A stretch of 64,000 bases of DNA from Candidatus Pantoea deserta (GCF_003813865.1 NZ_RMVG01000012.1:62001-126000), one strand, 5' to 3'. Shown: positions 1-13,249, counted from the stretch's first letter. A program made the numbers and translations. The notes: a model not told the origin generated them from the sequence alone.

Positions 1-86
1 AACAGACGGCCACCCTTGAGCGCGGCAGGCGCCTGTGGGGTATAGAAACCCGGCAGTTCGCGCTGCCAGCTATTATCAAACAACAT
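1..86 (-). CDS. selO: SelO (YdiU) protein adenylyltransferase, N-terminal fragment
   Basis: Only the first 28 codons are in the window; the gene runs off the left edge. The start ATG lies at 84-86, preceded on the minus strand by a good ribosome site (GGGAGAG). The peptide begins MLFDNSWQRELPGFYTP, which fits the N-terminus of the SelO/YdiU pseudokinase family, and the position next to ydiV and nlpC matches E. coli order. SelO transfers AMP to Ser, Thr or Tyr of target proteins. A TATACT box at 191-196 with TTGCAA at 212-217 (15-base spacer, short) could be its promoter. Confidence 0.8.
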   Translation of the reverse strand, partial: MLFDNSWQRELPGFYTPQAPAALKGGRL

Positions 87-226
87 AAACTCTCCCGAGC
101 GGCAGCCAGGTAAGATCGTGGCCGTCGTCGTTGTGAAAAACCGGATGTCGGGGCATCCCGCCGCAAAGGCGCTACTGCGGGACACCGCCAAGTATAGTGG
201 CGGGAAATCAATTGCAACAGGCGGAC

Positions 227-958
227 TTAATCAGGCGCGCAGCACGGACTGACGATCAGCCTGCTCAGCGCCTCGGCTCTGACCGGCGGAAAGAGCGCTC
301 CCTGAATCAGCACCTCAGGCAGAAAAGCGACTTTTTCCAGCAGCGCGTTATCGTCGATACCGCTAATTACCAGCTGCTGCGTATGGCCGCCGATGTTATC
401 GATAATGCTCTGAATAAAGGGCTGAAAAGAGGCGCGTTTCGCCAGCGACTGAATAAACTGCTTGTCCAGTTTAATGCAGTCGAACAGATTATCGTACACG
501 GCGCGGGTCGAGGATTTACCCGCGCCGAAATGGGATAATGATAAACGGAACTGTTGTTTTAGCGTAGAAATAAGCGCGTCATTAATTCCGTTAAAAAGCT
601 GCGGAAACGTTTCGCTGAGGTCCAGTAATAAAAAAGGCAGCTGCTTTATTTTCCGCATCAGTAATTCACTGGCCAGCAGGGTATGCGCCAGATTTTCATC
701 AATGCGCATTAAAGCCAGAACATGATTTTTCTCAAAAAAGTCGCGGTGCTGTTCCAGCAGGGTAATCTGAATTTGCAGCAGTCGGAGCTGCTGCATTTCG
801 TCGAGCTGCGGCAACAGCAAATCCTGCGGCAAAGTCACAGGCGCAGTATCGTGTATGAACTGACTGACCAGCTCAACCGCTATCACCTGTCCGCTTAATG
901 TGCAGACAGGATGAAACCAAATTTCCGACCGATAGTCGGCAGATAAATGAACTTTCAT
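227..958 (-). CDS. rflP: RflP/YdiV, EAL-like anti-FlhD4C2 factor
   Basis: Degenerate EAL-domain protein of about 243 residues. In E. coli and Salmonella this family binds FlhD of the FlhD4C2 activator and represses flagellar genes instead of hydrolysing c-di-GMP. The EAL signature is reduced to VEL near residue 28, and landmarks shared with E. coli YdiV include LGAG-like HFGAGKSSTRAV, the LDKQFIQ segment and a C-terminal IQGALFPPV. I chose the ATG at 956-958 because MKVHLSADYRSEIWF aligns with the E. coli start; an upstream in-frame ATG at 989-991 is the alternative, and neither has a strong ribosome site. It sits between nlpC and selO as in E. coli. Confidence 0.85.
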   Translation of the reverse strand: MKVHLSADYRSEIWFHPVCTLSGQVIAVELVSQFIHDTAPVTLPQDLLLPQLDEMQQLRLLQIQITLLEQHRDFFEKNHVLALMRIDENLAHTLLASELLMRKIKQLPFLLLDLSETFPQLFNGINDALISTLKQQFRLSLSHFGAGKSSTRAVYDNLFDCIKLDKQFIQSLAKRASFQPFIQSIIDNIGGHTQQLVISGIDDNALLEKVAFLPEVLIQGALFPPVRAEALSRLIVSPCCAPD

Positions 959-1260
959 TTTTACAGCCAGATAAAGTGGCAACTGGCGCATCGTATATCA
1001 TCAAAATCGGGCAGGCAATAGTAGCAAACGCGAGAAGACATGGACATCTTTGCCGTTAAATTTTGCTTTGCCCGCTGCGTCAGATCCCTAAGCCAAATAA
1101 CGGTGGCGCCTGTAATTTCCACCAGGAAATTAAACCCGCTCGTTATTGATATCGATATTTTTACGCGACGTAAAGTACCATTTTAAATAACAGTTTAACG
1201 CGCGAGAAATGCGCTGATGCTATTTACATCGCCTGCGCGAAAAAGGCGCGTTAATTTGCC
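959..1260. other. Intergenic region rflP-nlpC
   Basis: About 300 bases with no convincing gene. It must hold the rflP promoter, but I see no clear pair of boxes. A weak stem (CGCCT...AGGCG, near 1230-1250) lies just after the nlpC stop and lacks a T-run, so I do not call it a terminator. Confidence 0.5.
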
Positions 1261-1722
1261 TTAAATACGTCGCGCCTGCCAGAATGCCTTGCGCCAGTAC
1301 ACATTATCCAGCGAGGAGCGAATCACGCCCTGGCTGGTGGAGGCATGAATAAAGGCGTTGTCGCTGTCGTAGATACCTACATGCAGGCCATTTTCGCCCG
1401 CGCCCGTTTTGAAAAACACCAGATCGCCGGGTTGCAGGTCATCCTTGCTGATACGGGTGCCAATATCGCTCTGCGCCCGCGTGCTACGCGGCAGCTGCAA
1501 ATCAAATTTGTCGCGCATGGTGAGGTAAACAAAACCGGAGCAGTCAACGCCGCCGCGGCTCATGCCGCCGTAGCGGTAAGGAGTGCCGCGCCACTGGCCC
1601 AGCTGATCGTTGAGCTGGGCGACGACCATAATGGAATCCGCCAGCCGACCGTTCACCGGCGGCGCGCGATGGCTGCTGCATCCCGCCAGTATTAGCACCA
1701 GTAAAATCACGCCAGTCCGCAT
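1261..1722 (-). CDS. nlpC: NlpC lipoprotein, NlpC/P60 peptidase
   Basis: Lipoprotein of 153 residues, close to the 154 of E. coli NlpC. The signal peptide ends in LAGC, with Cys15 as the lipidation site. The NlpC/P60 papain-like domain follows, with the catalytic Cys61 in DCSGFVYL and the histidines His114 (HVGIY) and His126 (FIHAST). The family cleaves murein stem peptides. It lies downstream of btuD in the same orientation, about 70 bases away, as in E. coli. Confidence 0.92.
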   Translation of the reverse strand: MRTGVILLVLILAGCSSHRAPPVNGRLADSIMVVAQLNDQLGQWRGTPYRYGGMSRGGVDCSGFVYLTMRDKFDLQLPRSTRAQSDIGTRISKDDLQPGDLVFFKTGAGENGLHVGIYDSDNAFIHASTSQGVIRSSLDNVYWRKAFWQARRI

Positions 1723-1794
1723 TCGCGCACCTTCTCCGTTAATCGCAACGGCATCACTCTATCCTCAGCCGCGCAGCCTGGCAAGACAGGACCT

Positions 1795-2535
1795 TCAGGG
1801 CTGGGCCATCAGCAGCGGACGACCGTCCAGCTCCAGCTGGCGGAAGGGAATCGCATATACCTCGCTCAGGCGCGACGGCGTCAGCACCGCCGCCGCGTCG
1901 CCCTGCGCAAGCACGCGACCCTGCGCCATCAGCCAGACGCTGTCGGCATGACAGAGCGTATGGTTAAGATCGTGACTGCTGGCGATAACGCACACGCCTG
2001 CCTGGCACAGATCAACGATCAGGCTCTGCACAGCATGCTGCTGGGCGATATCCAGCCCGGTCATGGGTTCGTCCAGTATGAGCATTTTGCCCTGCGGATT
2101 AAGAGCAGGATCGATCTGGGCAATCACCGCTGCCAGCCTGACGCGCTGCCACTCTCCGCCCGAGAGCTGCGACAGCGGCTGCGTCAGTTTGTGCAGCAAC
2201 TGCAGCCTCTCCAGCAGCGCGGTCAGCCGCCCGTCCGACGCGGAGTCGTTCAGATGTAAGCGCAAATAGTGATAGACCGGCATCAGGCCTGGCGGCATCT
2301 GCTGCGGCAGCCAGGCGCGCACCCGCGCCAGCGCCTGACCGCGCCACTTGTGCAGCGGACGATCCAGTAGCCTGATCTCCCCTTCTCCTGCCAGCATGCC
2401 CGCCATCAGCGCCAGCAGGCTGCTTTTGCCAGCCCCGTTTGGCCCGACCAGGTGCAACAGCGTACCCGCCGCCACGCTGGCCGAGAAAGAGGCCAGCCGT
2501 CCTGCGACGGCGGCGTCTTTAAGGCTGATGACCAT
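1795..2535 (-). CDS. btuD: BtuD, vitamin B12 ABC importer ATPase
   Basis: Cytoplasmic ATPase of the BtuCD-F cobalamin importer, 246 residues. Visible motifs in order: Walker A GPNGAGKS at 31-38, ABC signature LSGGE at 125-129, Walker B MLILDEP at 152-158, and the switch histidine in SSHDLNHT. The start codon immediately follows the btuE stop, so the two are very likely translated from one mRNA btuC-btuE-btuD. The periplasmic partner BtuF and the receptor BtuB are not in the window. Confidence 0.95.
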   Translation of the reverse strand: MVISLKDAAVAGRLASFSASVAAGTLLHLVGPNGAGKSSLLALMAGMLAGEGEIRLLDRPLHKWRGQALARVRAWLPQQMPPGLMPVYHYLRLHLNDSASDGRLTALLERLQLLHKLTQPLSQLSGGEWQRVRLAAVIAQIDPALNPQGKMLILDEPMTGLDIAQQHAVQSLIVDLCQAGVCVIASSHDLNHTLCHADSVWLMAQGRVLAQGDAAAVLTPSRLSEVYAIPFRQLELDGRPLLMAQP

Positions 2536-3081
2536 TTACTGCGTCAGCGCCTGCTGAATGCTCTGCTGGATTACCGCATCGTCCGGCGTCATATCCGGCG
2601 CGAAGCGTTTTACCACATTGCCGTGACGGTCGATGAGGAATTTTTCAAAGTTCCATAAAATATCGCCCGGCGCTTTCGGCGCGCGGCCCTTGCTCACCTG
2701 ACGCTCATAGAAGCCGCTGCCTTCTGGTCGTATCGCTTCTGGCTGCGCGGCAACCAGCTGGGCATAGAGCGGATGGCGCGCCGGGCCGTTGACGTCGCCC
2801 TTCGCCAGCAGCGGAAAGCTCACGCCATAGGTGGTGCTGCAAAAGGTTTTGATCTCTTCGTTGCTGCCCGGCTCCTGCTCAAGGAACTGGTTGCAGGGAA
2901 AACCGATTACGCTGAAGCCCTGCGCCTGATACCGCTGCTGAAGCGATTCCAGCTGTTCATATTGCGGCGTAAGGCCACATCTGGACGCCACGTTGACCAC
3001 CAGCAGCACCTTGCCCTGCCAGTTTTGCAGCGTCGTGTTGTCGCCGTCGATCGTCACCAGTTCAGTTTGATAAAGGCTCAT
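2536..3081 (-). CDS. btuE: BtuE, glutathione peroxidase-family thiol peroxidase
   Basis: Glutathione peroxidase-fold enzyme of 181 residues that reduces hydroperoxides; E. coli BtuE is a non-essential peroxidase despite lying in the btu operon. The peroxidatic cysteine is Cys35 (VASRCGLTPQ), with FPCNQF (Gln65) and the WNFEKFL motif supplying the other active-site residues. It uses cysteine, not selenocysteine. It sits between btuC and btuD as in E. coli, abutting btuD. Confidence 0.94.
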   Translation of the reverse strand: MSLYQTELVTIDGDNTTLQNWQGKVLLVVNVASRCGLTPQYEQLESLQQRYQAQGFSVIGFPCNQFLEQEPGSNEEIKTFCSTTYGVSFPLLAKGDVNGPARHPLYAQLVAAQPEAIRPEGSGFYERQVSKGRAPKAPGDILWNFEKFLIDRHGNVVKRFAPDMTPDDAVIQQSIQQALTQ

Positions 3082-3120
3082 AAAAGTTTCCTGTAGTGGA
3101 TGCAGACAAGCCAGCCGCAG

Positions 3121-4104
3121 CTAGCGCGAAGATTTGATCAATAGTGCAATAAACAGCGGCGCGCCCAGCGTCGCCGTCACGACGCCTATCGGCAGCTCCG
3201 CCGACGTCAGCGCCAGACGCGCGATAATGTCGGCGGCCAGCAGGACGCCCGCGCCCGCCAGCGCCGACGCGGGCAGCAGATAGCGGTGATCGCTGATGCC
3301 GCTCAGCCGTAGCAGATGAGGGATCACCAGTCCGACAAAGCCAATCGCCCCGGCCATCGCCACGCTAACGCCCACCAGCCAGCCCATCGCCAGCACCAGA
3401 ATATTACGCCAGAAAAAGAGTGACAGGCCGAGCTGCTGCGCAGAGGTTTCGCCCAGCGCCAGCAGGTTAAGAACGCGAGCCGTAGCGATCAGCCCCGCCG
3501 TTACCGGCAGCAGCGCCAGCATCATCCAGCCATAACGCCAGTCGATGCCGCTGAAGCCGCCCATCATCCAGTACATCAGCTGACGCAGATCGAGGCTGGA
3601 GCTGAAATAGACCGCCCACGTCATGATGGCGCTGCAAATAATGCCCAGCGCCACGCCGGTAAGCAGAAGCCGCGTCACAGAGAGCTGGCGATGGGCAAAA
3701 TGCAGCAGGATAAGGGTAATCAGCAGCGCGCCCGCCATCGCCGCCAGGCTAAGACTCCACAGCGAGCCGCTGCCGGTCAGCACGCCCAGCACCAGGCCGA
3801 TGCCCGCGCCGTTAGAGACGCCGAGCAGCCCTGGCTCCGCCAGCGGATTCGTAAACAGCGCCTGCATCACCACGCCGCACACCGCCAGCGCCGCGCCCAC
3901 CAGCAATACGGCCAGCGTGCGCGGCAGGCGCAGCTGCCAGACAAACAGCCGACCGCTGTCGCTCAGCCACTGCGACGGGGCGATCCAGCTGTCGCCTGCG
4001 CACAGACTAAGGAGAGTTAACGCCAGCAGGATAAGGCTCAACGTCAGCAGCCAGCGTCGGCTGCGGCGATCCGCCTGATGAGTAAGCTGCTCCAGCAGGG
4101 ACAT
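3121..4104 (-). CDS. btuC: BtuC, vitamin B12 ABC importer permease
   Basis: Hydrophobic permease of 327 residues, FecCD/BtuC type with about ten membrane segments. Recognisable stretches include [33 protein letters not shown], a hallmark of this family, and [12 protein letters not shown] before the C-terminus. Two copies pair with two BtuD subunits. First gene of btuCED; about 40 bases separate it from btuE. Confidence 0.95.
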   Translation of the reverse strand: MSLLEQLTHQADRRSRRWLLTLSLILLALTLLSLCAGDSWIAPSQWLSDSGRLFVWQLRLPRTLAVLLVGAALAVCGVVMQALFTNPLAEPGLLGVSNGAGIGLVLGVLTGSGSLWSLSLAAMAGALLITLILLHFAHRQLSVTRLLLTGVALGIICSAIMTWAVYFSSSLDLRQLMYWMMGGFSGIDWRYGWMMLALLPVTAGLIATARVLNLLALGETSAQQLGLSLFFWRNILVLAMGWLVGVSVAMAGAIGFVGLVIPHLLRLSGISDHRYLLPASALAGAGVLLAADIIARLALTSAELPIGVVTATLGAPLFIALLIKSSR

Positions 4105-4203
4105 AAATGAGGATTCGCTGAGAAAACAGAGATTTGATTGTAGAGAGATTAGCGGAAAAAGAAAGGCTGGCGTACGCGGCGCCAGTGAGCGCCGCAGATT
4201 GCG

Positions 4204-4554
4204 TTACTCGTGTCTGTCGCGCGGCGCAACCGTATCGCGTTCGGGCTGTCCCTGCGGCCCGGCATGCGATGCCTGAGCACGCTTCGCCACCGTCCGATGA
4301 TTTTCAGGACGCTGCGCCTGCCAGCCGTTACCGTTCCAGTAGCCGTGCGGCCCTTTCAGTCCGGCGCTACGCCCATGGTGCGCATTCCACCACGTTGCCG
4401 AACGCCACTCGAAACCGTCCCAGTAGCTGCCGTGGCGGTCGCGATCGCCGATATGATGCTCTGCGCCCGGCGCCTGGCTATGCTGCGGGGCGGCTGCGTT
4501 CGCCAGCAGCGGCGCGGCGGACAAAATGCTCAACAGTAATACGATTTTTTTCAC
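4204..4554 (-). CDS. Small exported DUF2502-like protein
   Basis: Protein of 116 residues with a clear signal peptide (MKKIVLLLSILSAAPLLANA) and a mature part rich in His, Trp, Arg and Gly. The segment IGDRDRHGSYWDGFEWR resembles the core of DUF2502 proteins such as E. coli YpeC, which are periplasmic and of unknown function. The tail (GPQGQPERDTVAPRDRHE) is low in complexity and charged. It stands alone between btuC and ihfA, where E. coli has no such gene. A ribosome site (TCTCCTGA complement) lies just upstream of the ATG. Confidence 0.7.
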   Translation of the reverse strand: MKKIVLLLSILSAAPLLANAAAPQHSQAPGAEHHIGDRDRHGSYWDGFEWRSATWWNAHHGRSAGLKGPHGYWNGNGWQAQRPENHRTVAKRAQASHAGPQGQPERDTVAPRDRHE

Positions 4555-4993
4555 TCAGGAGACCTCTGGTTATCTGTCGGCGCAGTTATAACAAAAGCGA
4601 CTCAGACGTCACTATCAGCGCGGGCCGATTTGCGCCCTTTTTGCCAGATGCTTACAGAAAGCTGACACTGTGAAGCGAACAAGGAGAAAGAAATAACTGG
4701 CAAACAACATCAGGCGCGCAGCCAGATAGCCCTGACAGCTTCGCAAACAAAGAGTCGGATACCTGCGTATCCCGGCGGGCGGCGCCTGACGTATCGCCGC
4801 ATCGACGGCGGACCTGATGAGAAGCAGCGCTGCCAGGGCGACTCCTCGTCACGGCCCGATTCACAGGGGCCTCGCAGAAGCCAGACAGATGAGACAGCGC
4901 ATCGGGTCTGGCCACGCGCCGGTCTCTGTTGAAGTGGACTGATTTATGGATAAGCCTGACCGCGAAATGCGGCGCCGACGGTAGGGGGAAATG
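4555..4993. other. Intergenic region upstream of the DUF2502 gene
   Basis: About 440 bases without a gene I can support. Short open frames exist on both strands but show no start signal or recognisable protein. It should hold the promoter of the DUF2502-like gene; the ihfA terminator follows at its right edge. Confidence 0.5.
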
Positions 4994-5019
4994 AAAAAGG
5001 CCGCGTAAGCGGCCTTTTT
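4994..5019 (-). terminator. Rho-independent terminator of the pheST-ihfA operon
   Basis: An 11-bp perfect stem (AAAAAGGCCGC / GCGGCCTTTTT) around a four-base loop, with the T-run on the minus strand, 16 bases after the ihfA stop codon. Confidence 0.93.
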
Positions 5020-5035
5020 AGAACACTGAAATCGG

Positions 5036-5338
5036 TCAGTCGTTATCTTTCGGAGAAGCATTTTCGACACGGCTTTTCAGCTTCTGACCCGGGCGGAACG
5101 TCACCACGCGGCGCGCGGTGATTGGAATATCTTCCCCCGTTTTTGGATTCCTGCCTGGGCGCTGATTCTTGTCGCGCAGGTCGAAATTACCAAACCCAGA
5201 CAGTTTTACCTGTTCACCATTTTCCAGAGCGCGGCGAACCTCTTCAAAAAACAGCTCCACCAGCTCTTTCGCGTCGCGTTTGCTCAGCCCCAGCTTTTCA
5301 AACAGGTACTCTGACATTTCAGCTTTTGTAAGCGCCAT
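5036..5338 (-). CDS. ihfA: IhfA, integration host factor alpha subunit
   Basis: DNA-bending nucleoid protein, 100 residues, HU/IHF fold; it pairs with IhfB. The beta-arm motif [12 protein letters not shown] carries the proline that intercalates into DNA, and the N-terminus [18 protein letters not shown] is typical of IhfA. It starts four bases after the pheT stop, so it is co-transcribed with pheST as in E. coli. IHF is also the expected helper at the sigma-54 promoters found in this window (astC, nasF), though no IHF site was mapped there. Confidence 0.97.
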   Translation of the reverse strand: MALTKAEMSEYLFEKLGLSKRDAKELVELFFEEVRRALENGEQVKLSGFGNFDLRDKNQRPGRNPKTGEDIPITARRVVTFRPGQKLKSRVENASPKDND

Positions 5339-5342
5339 AGGT

Positions 5343-7730
5343 TCAATCCCTCAAGGTTGCCTGGAATCGCTCTTTTAATGCCGCAACACATTTGCCAACG
5401 GTCGCGGCAATCTCCTCTTCTTCGAGTGTCCGGCTGGTATCCTGCAAAATCAGGCTGATGGCGAGGCTCTTGAAACCCTCTTCAACACCCTTACCGCGGT
5501 ACACGTCAAACAAGTTTACGCCAACTACCTGATTTACGCCAACTTTCTTACACTCGGCGATGATATCTGCTGCGGGGACGTTTTCAGCCACCACAACGGC
5601 GATATCGCGACGGTTCGCCGGGAAGCGTGAAATCTCGCGCGCATCAGGCAGGACGCGGTCTGCGACCTTATTCCAAAGCAGTTCAAAGACTAAGGTGCGA
5701 CCGTTGAGATCCAGCTTACGTTCCAGCTCAGGATGAACCACCCCGATAAATCCGATTCGTTCGTCATGCAAATAAATTGCCGCGCTTTGTCCGGGGTGCA
5801 GCGCCGGATTTGCTTCAGCGCGGAAACGGATATCGTCCAGTTTGCCGGTCAAATCGAGCAGAGATTCTAAATCACCTTTTAAATCATAGAAGTCAACCGT
5901 CTGGCGCGCCAGATCCCAGTGCTCTTCATAGCGGTTGCCGCTAAGGACGCCTGCCAGCATAAGATCCTGGCGAATGCCTAAATCCGCCTGGGTATCAGGG
6001 ACAAAGCGCAGACCGCTCTCAAACAGGCGAACGCGGCTCTGCTGACGGTTCTGGTTATAGACCACGGCGCTCAGCAGGCCAGTCCACAGCGACAGGCGCA
6101 TCGCCGACATATCGCTGGAGATTGGGCTTGGCAGGATCAGCGCCTCTTCGCCCGGATGCAGCAGCTGCTGGATTTTCGGGTCGACAAAGCTATAGGTGAT
6201 GGCTTCCTGATAGCCTTTATCCACCAGCAGATTTTTGACGCGCTTCAGGCTCAGGTCCGCTTCGCGATGCTGAGTCATTTCCAGTCCCGCCTGTACCGGC
6301 ACGTCTGGAATATTGTTGTAGCCGTAGACGCGAGCCACCTCTTCGATCAGGTCCTCTTCGATCGCCATATCGAAGCGCCAGCTCGGCGCCACGGCTTTCC
6401 ACTCGCCCTGTGCTGTCGTCACCTCGCAGCCCAGACGCGTCAGAATCGCGGTAACCTGCTCGTCGGGCACTACATGGCCAATCAGGCGATCCAGCTTTTC
6501 ACGGCGCAGCGTAATGGTCGCGCGCTGCGGCAGCGACGCTTCATGAGTCTGATCGATAACCGGACCCGCCTCGCCGCCGCAGATTTCCAGCAGCAGCTGG
6601 GTGGCGCGCTCGATCGCTTTATGCTGTAACGCCGGATCGACGCCGCGCTCGTAGCGGTGCGACGCATCCGTATGCAGGCCGTGACGGCGCGCGCGGCCGG
6701 TAATGGCCAGCGGATCGAACCAGGCGCACTCGAACAGAATGTTTTGCGTGGTCTCATTGACGCCGGAGTGTTCGCCGCCGAAGATGCCGCCCATGGCCAG
6801 CGCGTTGTGGTGATCGGCGATCACCAGCGTATCGCTGTTCAGCTTCGCTTCGCTGCCGTCGAGCAGCGTCAGGGTTTCGCCCTCTTTAGCCATGCGCACC
6901 ACGATACCGCCATTGATGCGGTCGAGGTCAAAGGCGTGCATGGGCTGACCCAGCTCAAGCAGCACGTAGTTGGTGATGTCCACCACCGGATCGATAGAAC
7001 GGATACCGCAGCGGCGCAGTTTTTCACGCATCCACAGCGGGGTCGCCGCGCTGACGTTGATGCCTTTGACCACGCGGCCCAGATAGCGCGGGCAGGCGTC
7101 GGTGGCATCCACGCGAATCGGGAAGGTGTCGCTGATGGTCGCGGCAACCGGCTCGATGGTCGGCTCAGCGAGCGGCAGACCATTAAGTACGGCCACGTCG
7201 CGGGCGATACCGATAATGCCGAGGCAGTCGGCGCGGTTCGGCGTGACGCTGATCTCAATGGTGTTGTCGTCCAGCTTCAGATAATCGCGGATGTCGGCGC
7301 CAACAGGCGCATCGGCCGGCAGCTCGATAATGCCGCTGTGATCGTCGGAAATCCCCAGCTCGGAGAAAGAGCAGAGCATGCCTTCAGACGGCTCGCCGCG
7401 CAGCTTTGCCGCTTTGATTTTGAAATCGCCCGGCAGCACCGCGCCCACGGTCGCCACGGCGACTTTCAGGCCCTGACGGCAGTTTGGCGCGCCGCAGACG
7501 ATGTCCAGCAGGCGATCGCCGCCGGTGTTAATTTTGGTGACGCGCAGTTTATCGGCGTTCGGGTGCTGGCCGCACTCAACGACTTCGCCGACCACCACGC
7601 CGTGAAACGCGCCGGCAACCGGATCGACGCCGTCCACTTCCAGACCGGCCATGGTGATCTGTTCAGACAGCGCCGCGCTGTCGAGAGCTGGGTTTACCCA
7701 TTCGCGTAACCAGAGTTCACTGAATTTCAT
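5343..7730 (-). CDS. pheT: PheT, phenylalanyl-tRNA synthetase beta subunit
   Basis: Beta subunit of the (alpha-beta)2 enzyme, 795 residues, the usual length. Domains in order: the EMAP/tRNA-binding domain (about 40-150, [19 protein letters not shown]), the B3/B4 editing domain (about 210-390, including [16 protein letters not shown]), B5, and the C-terminal ferredoxin-fold anticodon-binding domain ([14 protein letters not shown] onward). It begins 14 bases after pheS. Confidence 0.97.
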   Translation of the reverse strand: MKFSELWLREWVNPALDSAALSEQITMAGLEVDGVDPVAGAFHGVVVGEVVECGQHPNADKLRVTKINTGGDRLLDIVCGAPNCRQGLKVAVATVGAVLPGDFKIKAAKLRGEPSEGMLCSFSELGISDDHSGIIELPADAPVGADIRDYLKLDDNTIEISVTPNRADCLGIIGIARDVAVLNGLPLAEPTIEPVAATISDTFPIRVDATDACPRYLGRVVKGINVSAATPLWMREKLRRCGIRSIDPVVDITNYVLLELGQPMHAFDLDRINGGIVVRMAKEGETLTLLDGSEAKLNSDTLVIADHHNALAMGGIFGGEHSGVNETTQNILFECAWFDPLAITGRARRHGLHTDASHRYERGVDPALQHKAIERATQLLLEICGGEAGPVIDQTHEASLPQRATITLRREKLDRLIGHVVPDEQVTAILTRLGCEVTTAQGEWKAVAPSWRFDMAIEEDLIEEVARVYGYNNIPDVPVQAGLEMTQHREADLSLKRVKNLLVDKGYQEAITYSFVDPKIQQLLHPGEEALILPSPISSDMSAMRLSLWTGLLSAVVYNQNRQQSRVRLFESGLRFVPDTQADLGIRQDLMLAGVLSGNRYEEHWDLARQTVDFYDLKGDLESLLDLTGKLDDIRFRAEANPALHPGQSAAIYLHDERIGFIGVVHPELERKLDLNGRTLVFELLWNKVADRVLPDAREISRFPANRRDIAVVVAENVPAADIIAECKKVGVNQVVGVNLFDVYRGKGVEEGFKSLAISLILQDTSRTLEEEEIAATVGKCVAALKERFQATLRD

Positions 7731-7744
7731 TGGATAACCTGCCC

Positions 7745-8746
<1,002 letters not shown>

Positions 8747-8789
8747 TCAGGCTGGTCAGTTCTCGTTGGGACATTGCTGTCATGCTTCG

Positions 8790-8823
8790 CCAGAAACACA
8801 AAAGCCTCCACGAGGGAGGCTTT
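8790..8823 (-). terminator. pheST attenuator terminator
   Basis: A nine-bp stem AAAGCCTCC/GGAGGCTTT with a five-base loop at 8801-8823, followed on the minus strand by a TTTTGTGTTT tract. It lies between the pheM leader peptide and pheS, where E. coli has its Phe-controlled attenuator. Ribosome stalling in pheM at low charged tRNA-Phe should prevent this stem from forming. Confidence 0.85.
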
Positions 8824-8869
8824 CGGCGCGATTTTTCGTTTCTTTTCTATGCGCTAAAGCCCCTGAGTG

Positions 8870-8914
8870 TCAGGCGCTAAAGTAAAAAAAGAAACGGAAA
8901 ATAGCAGCATTCAT
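8870..8914 (-). CDS. pheM: pheM leader peptide ([14 protein letters not shown])
   Basis: A 14-residue reading frame starting at ATG 8912-8914 and ending at TGA 8870-8872. It contains five phenylalanines, including three in a row, and nearly matches the E. coli leader [14 protein letters not shown]. AAGG lies upstream of the start as a ribosome site. It works as a sensor of charged tRNA-Phe, with the terminator at 8801-8823 as the output. Confidence 0.95.
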   Translation of the reverse strand: [14 protein letters not shown]

Positions 8915-8948
8915 GCTTGCGTTACCTTGATTTGATACAGAGGGCACT

Positions 8949-8977
8949 ATTGAAAAGCCCGGCGGTGAAAATGTCAA
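8949..8977 (-). promoter_or_regulatory. Promoter of pheM-pheST-ihfA
   Basis: On the minus strand a perfect -35 box TTGACA (8972-8977) is followed after 17 bases by a -10 box TTCAAT (8949-8954), 35 bases before the pheM start. It lies just after the rplT terminator, as in E. coli. Confidence 0.75.
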
Positions 8978-9000
8978 TCTTTTGCTTGAGTTACAGGCAA

Positions 9001-9025
9001 TAAAAAAGGGAGCAAGCTCCCTTTT
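9001..9025 (-). terminator. Terminator after rplT
   Basis: Stem AAAGGGAGC/GCTCCCTTT with a two-base spacer and a T-run on the minus strand, ten bases after the rplT stop. In E. coli partial read-through here couples pheST to the upstream operon. Confidence 0.88.
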
Positions 9026-9034
9026 CTATCTGGC

Positions 9035-9406
<372 letters not shown>

Positions 9407-9477
9407 TCAATATTCTGTGATGCCCTTATTCCCTGCTTATTACAGAGCCTTCGGGGCAGATTTATAAAAAAGTTAAC

Positions 9478-9699
<222 letters not shown>

Positions 9700-9732
9700 T
9701 TAATAAAACGAATCAGACAGGCGAACAAAGGG

Positions 9733-9756
9733 CCGCACAGCGCGAACGCTGCGCGG
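9733..9756 (-). promoter_or_regulatory. UUCG-capped hairpin in the infC-rpmI spacer
   Basis: On the minus strand a ten-base arm CCGCGCAGCG and its partner CGCTGTGCGG (one G-T pair) close a TTCG tetraloop. It lies between infC and rpmI, where E. coli has the L20 translational operator of rpmI. No T-run follows, so it is not a terminator. Assignment to L20 control is by position and established knowledge only. Confidence 0.55.
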
Positions 9757-9774
9757 TCATTGTTACTTGAAAGC

Positions 9775-12250
<2,476 letters not shown>

Positions 12251-12317
12251 TTCATATCCTTAATTGCAGTGGTAAGCCACACGAAAGCTTACATACAACA
12301 TTGAGTAAAGGTGATTG

Positions 12318-12359
12318 CCTGGCGTAATGTCAGACCCACATTGTCGGAATGACGCCAGG
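12318..12359 (-). promoter_or_regulatory. Leader hairpin upstream of thrS
   Basis: On the minus strand, about 70-110 bases before the thrS ATG, CCTGGCGT pairs with ACGCCAGG, enclosing a structured region that contains short pairable segments. The E. coli thrS leader has an operator with tRNA-like stems at this kind of distance. I cannot fold the RNA here, so the link to ThrS autoregulation is an inference from position. Confidence 0.45.
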
Positions 12360-12438
12360 AACAGAGTGCGCCGCAGATAATAACAGCTTTAAGGCGTGAG
12401 CAAAACCCGCTGCAATTTTGCTAAGTCGAGGATCGGAC

Positions 12439-12464
12439 AAAAAAAACCGCAGCAGCGCTGCGGT
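12439..12464 (-). terminator. Terminator of ydiY
   Basis: Minus-strand stem ACCGCAG/CTGCGGT with a five-base loop followed by seven or more T, about 25 bases after the ydiY stop. Confidence 0.92.
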
Positions 12465-12487
12465 CGGAATAGCTCGAGCCGAACGGC

Positions 12488-13249
12488 TTACATTGCGTAG
12501 GTCAGCATAATGCTGGTGCGCGTATCGGTACGGTCTGGCGCAGACTCTGGCGGATTGTTATTCCAGGTCACGTTATAGGCCAGCTTCAGCGCGAAGTGGT
12601 CATTGATGCCCACCTGCAAACCGGTTTCGGAGTTGATGGTGGTATCTTCACCAAAGCTGCTCAGCACCGAGACGCCCTGGATAAACTTGGTATTATCCGT
12701 CAGCTGCCACTGGTAGCTCAGCGCGCCGTAGCCCAGCGCGCGCGTTTCGCTGCCGCCGTCGTGGAAATCGTCATAGCGAACGCCCGGACCAAATTCAGCA
12801 CGCAGCGAATGGATGGGACCATTCAGAATCTGACGACCATAACCCGCCGTCAGCACATCGCGTGAATCGTAGCCGTTGAAACGGTCGCTTAACCAGCTCG
12901 CCTGACCGAACAGGTAGTCAAAGCTGTTGAGGTTATAGCGCGTACGGCCGCCGATATTGTAGGTCTCCGCCGAACGTTCATCGTTGGAAGAGGTGTTGGC
13001 TGCGTTACCCCACAGGCTGTACGCCATAGAGGTCTGATACCACGTCATATTGGTTTGCGCCGTCAGCGACGAGCTTTTGGTGTTACCCGTTTGCGCCAGG
13101 TAACCAGCCGATGCGCTTCCATCAAACGGTTTTTTGGCCGTTGAAGGATCGTCCATTGCGGTAAAAACGGTGTTGTCCGCCAATGCCTGGTGGCAAAACG
13201 CGCCGGCGGAAAGCAAAAGAACAGCAGAGAGCTTGTTAAGCACTTTCAT
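12488..13249 (-). CDS. ydiY: YdiY, DUF481 outer-membrane protein
   Basis: Protein of 253 residues with a signal peptide (MKVLNKLSAVLLLSAGAFCHQALA) and a mature part of alternating aromatic and polar strands ending in Met (IMLTYAM), as expected of a small beta-barrel. DUF481 proteins such as E. coli YdiY are acid-induced and poorly characterised. It follows thrS on the same strand with its own terminator. In E. coli pfkB lies on its other side; here pfkB is absent. Confidence 0.85.
   Translation of the reverse strand: MKVLNKLSAVLLLSAGAFCHQALADNTVFTAMDDPSTAKKPFDGSASAGYLAQTGNTKSSSLTAQTNMTWYQTSMAYSLWGNAANTSSNDERSAETYNIGGRTRYNLNSFDYLFGQASWLSDRFNGYDSRDVLTAGYGRQILNGPIHSLRAEFGPGVRYDDFHDGGSETRALGYGALSYQWQLTDNTKFIQGVSVLSSFGEDTTINSETGLQVGINDHFALKLAYNVTWNNNPPESAPDRTDTRTSIMLTYAM

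Noticed and set aside
2099..2347. Frames opposite or out of phase with btuD
   Set aside because: Strong ABC ATPase occupies the other frame; these are coding shadows.
4105..4203. Cobalamin riboswitch upstream of btuC
   Set aside because: The btuC leader here contains no B12-box-like conserved sequence that I can see; in enterobacteria the riboswitch is usually at btuB.
4652..4915. Open frame on the minus strand before the DUF2502 gene
   Set aside because: Arg/Ser-rich composition typical of chance frames in GC-rich DNA and no start signal.
6657..7709. Plus-strand frame of 350 codons opposite pheT
   Set aside because: Antisense shadow of pheT with no ribosome site or recognisable protein.
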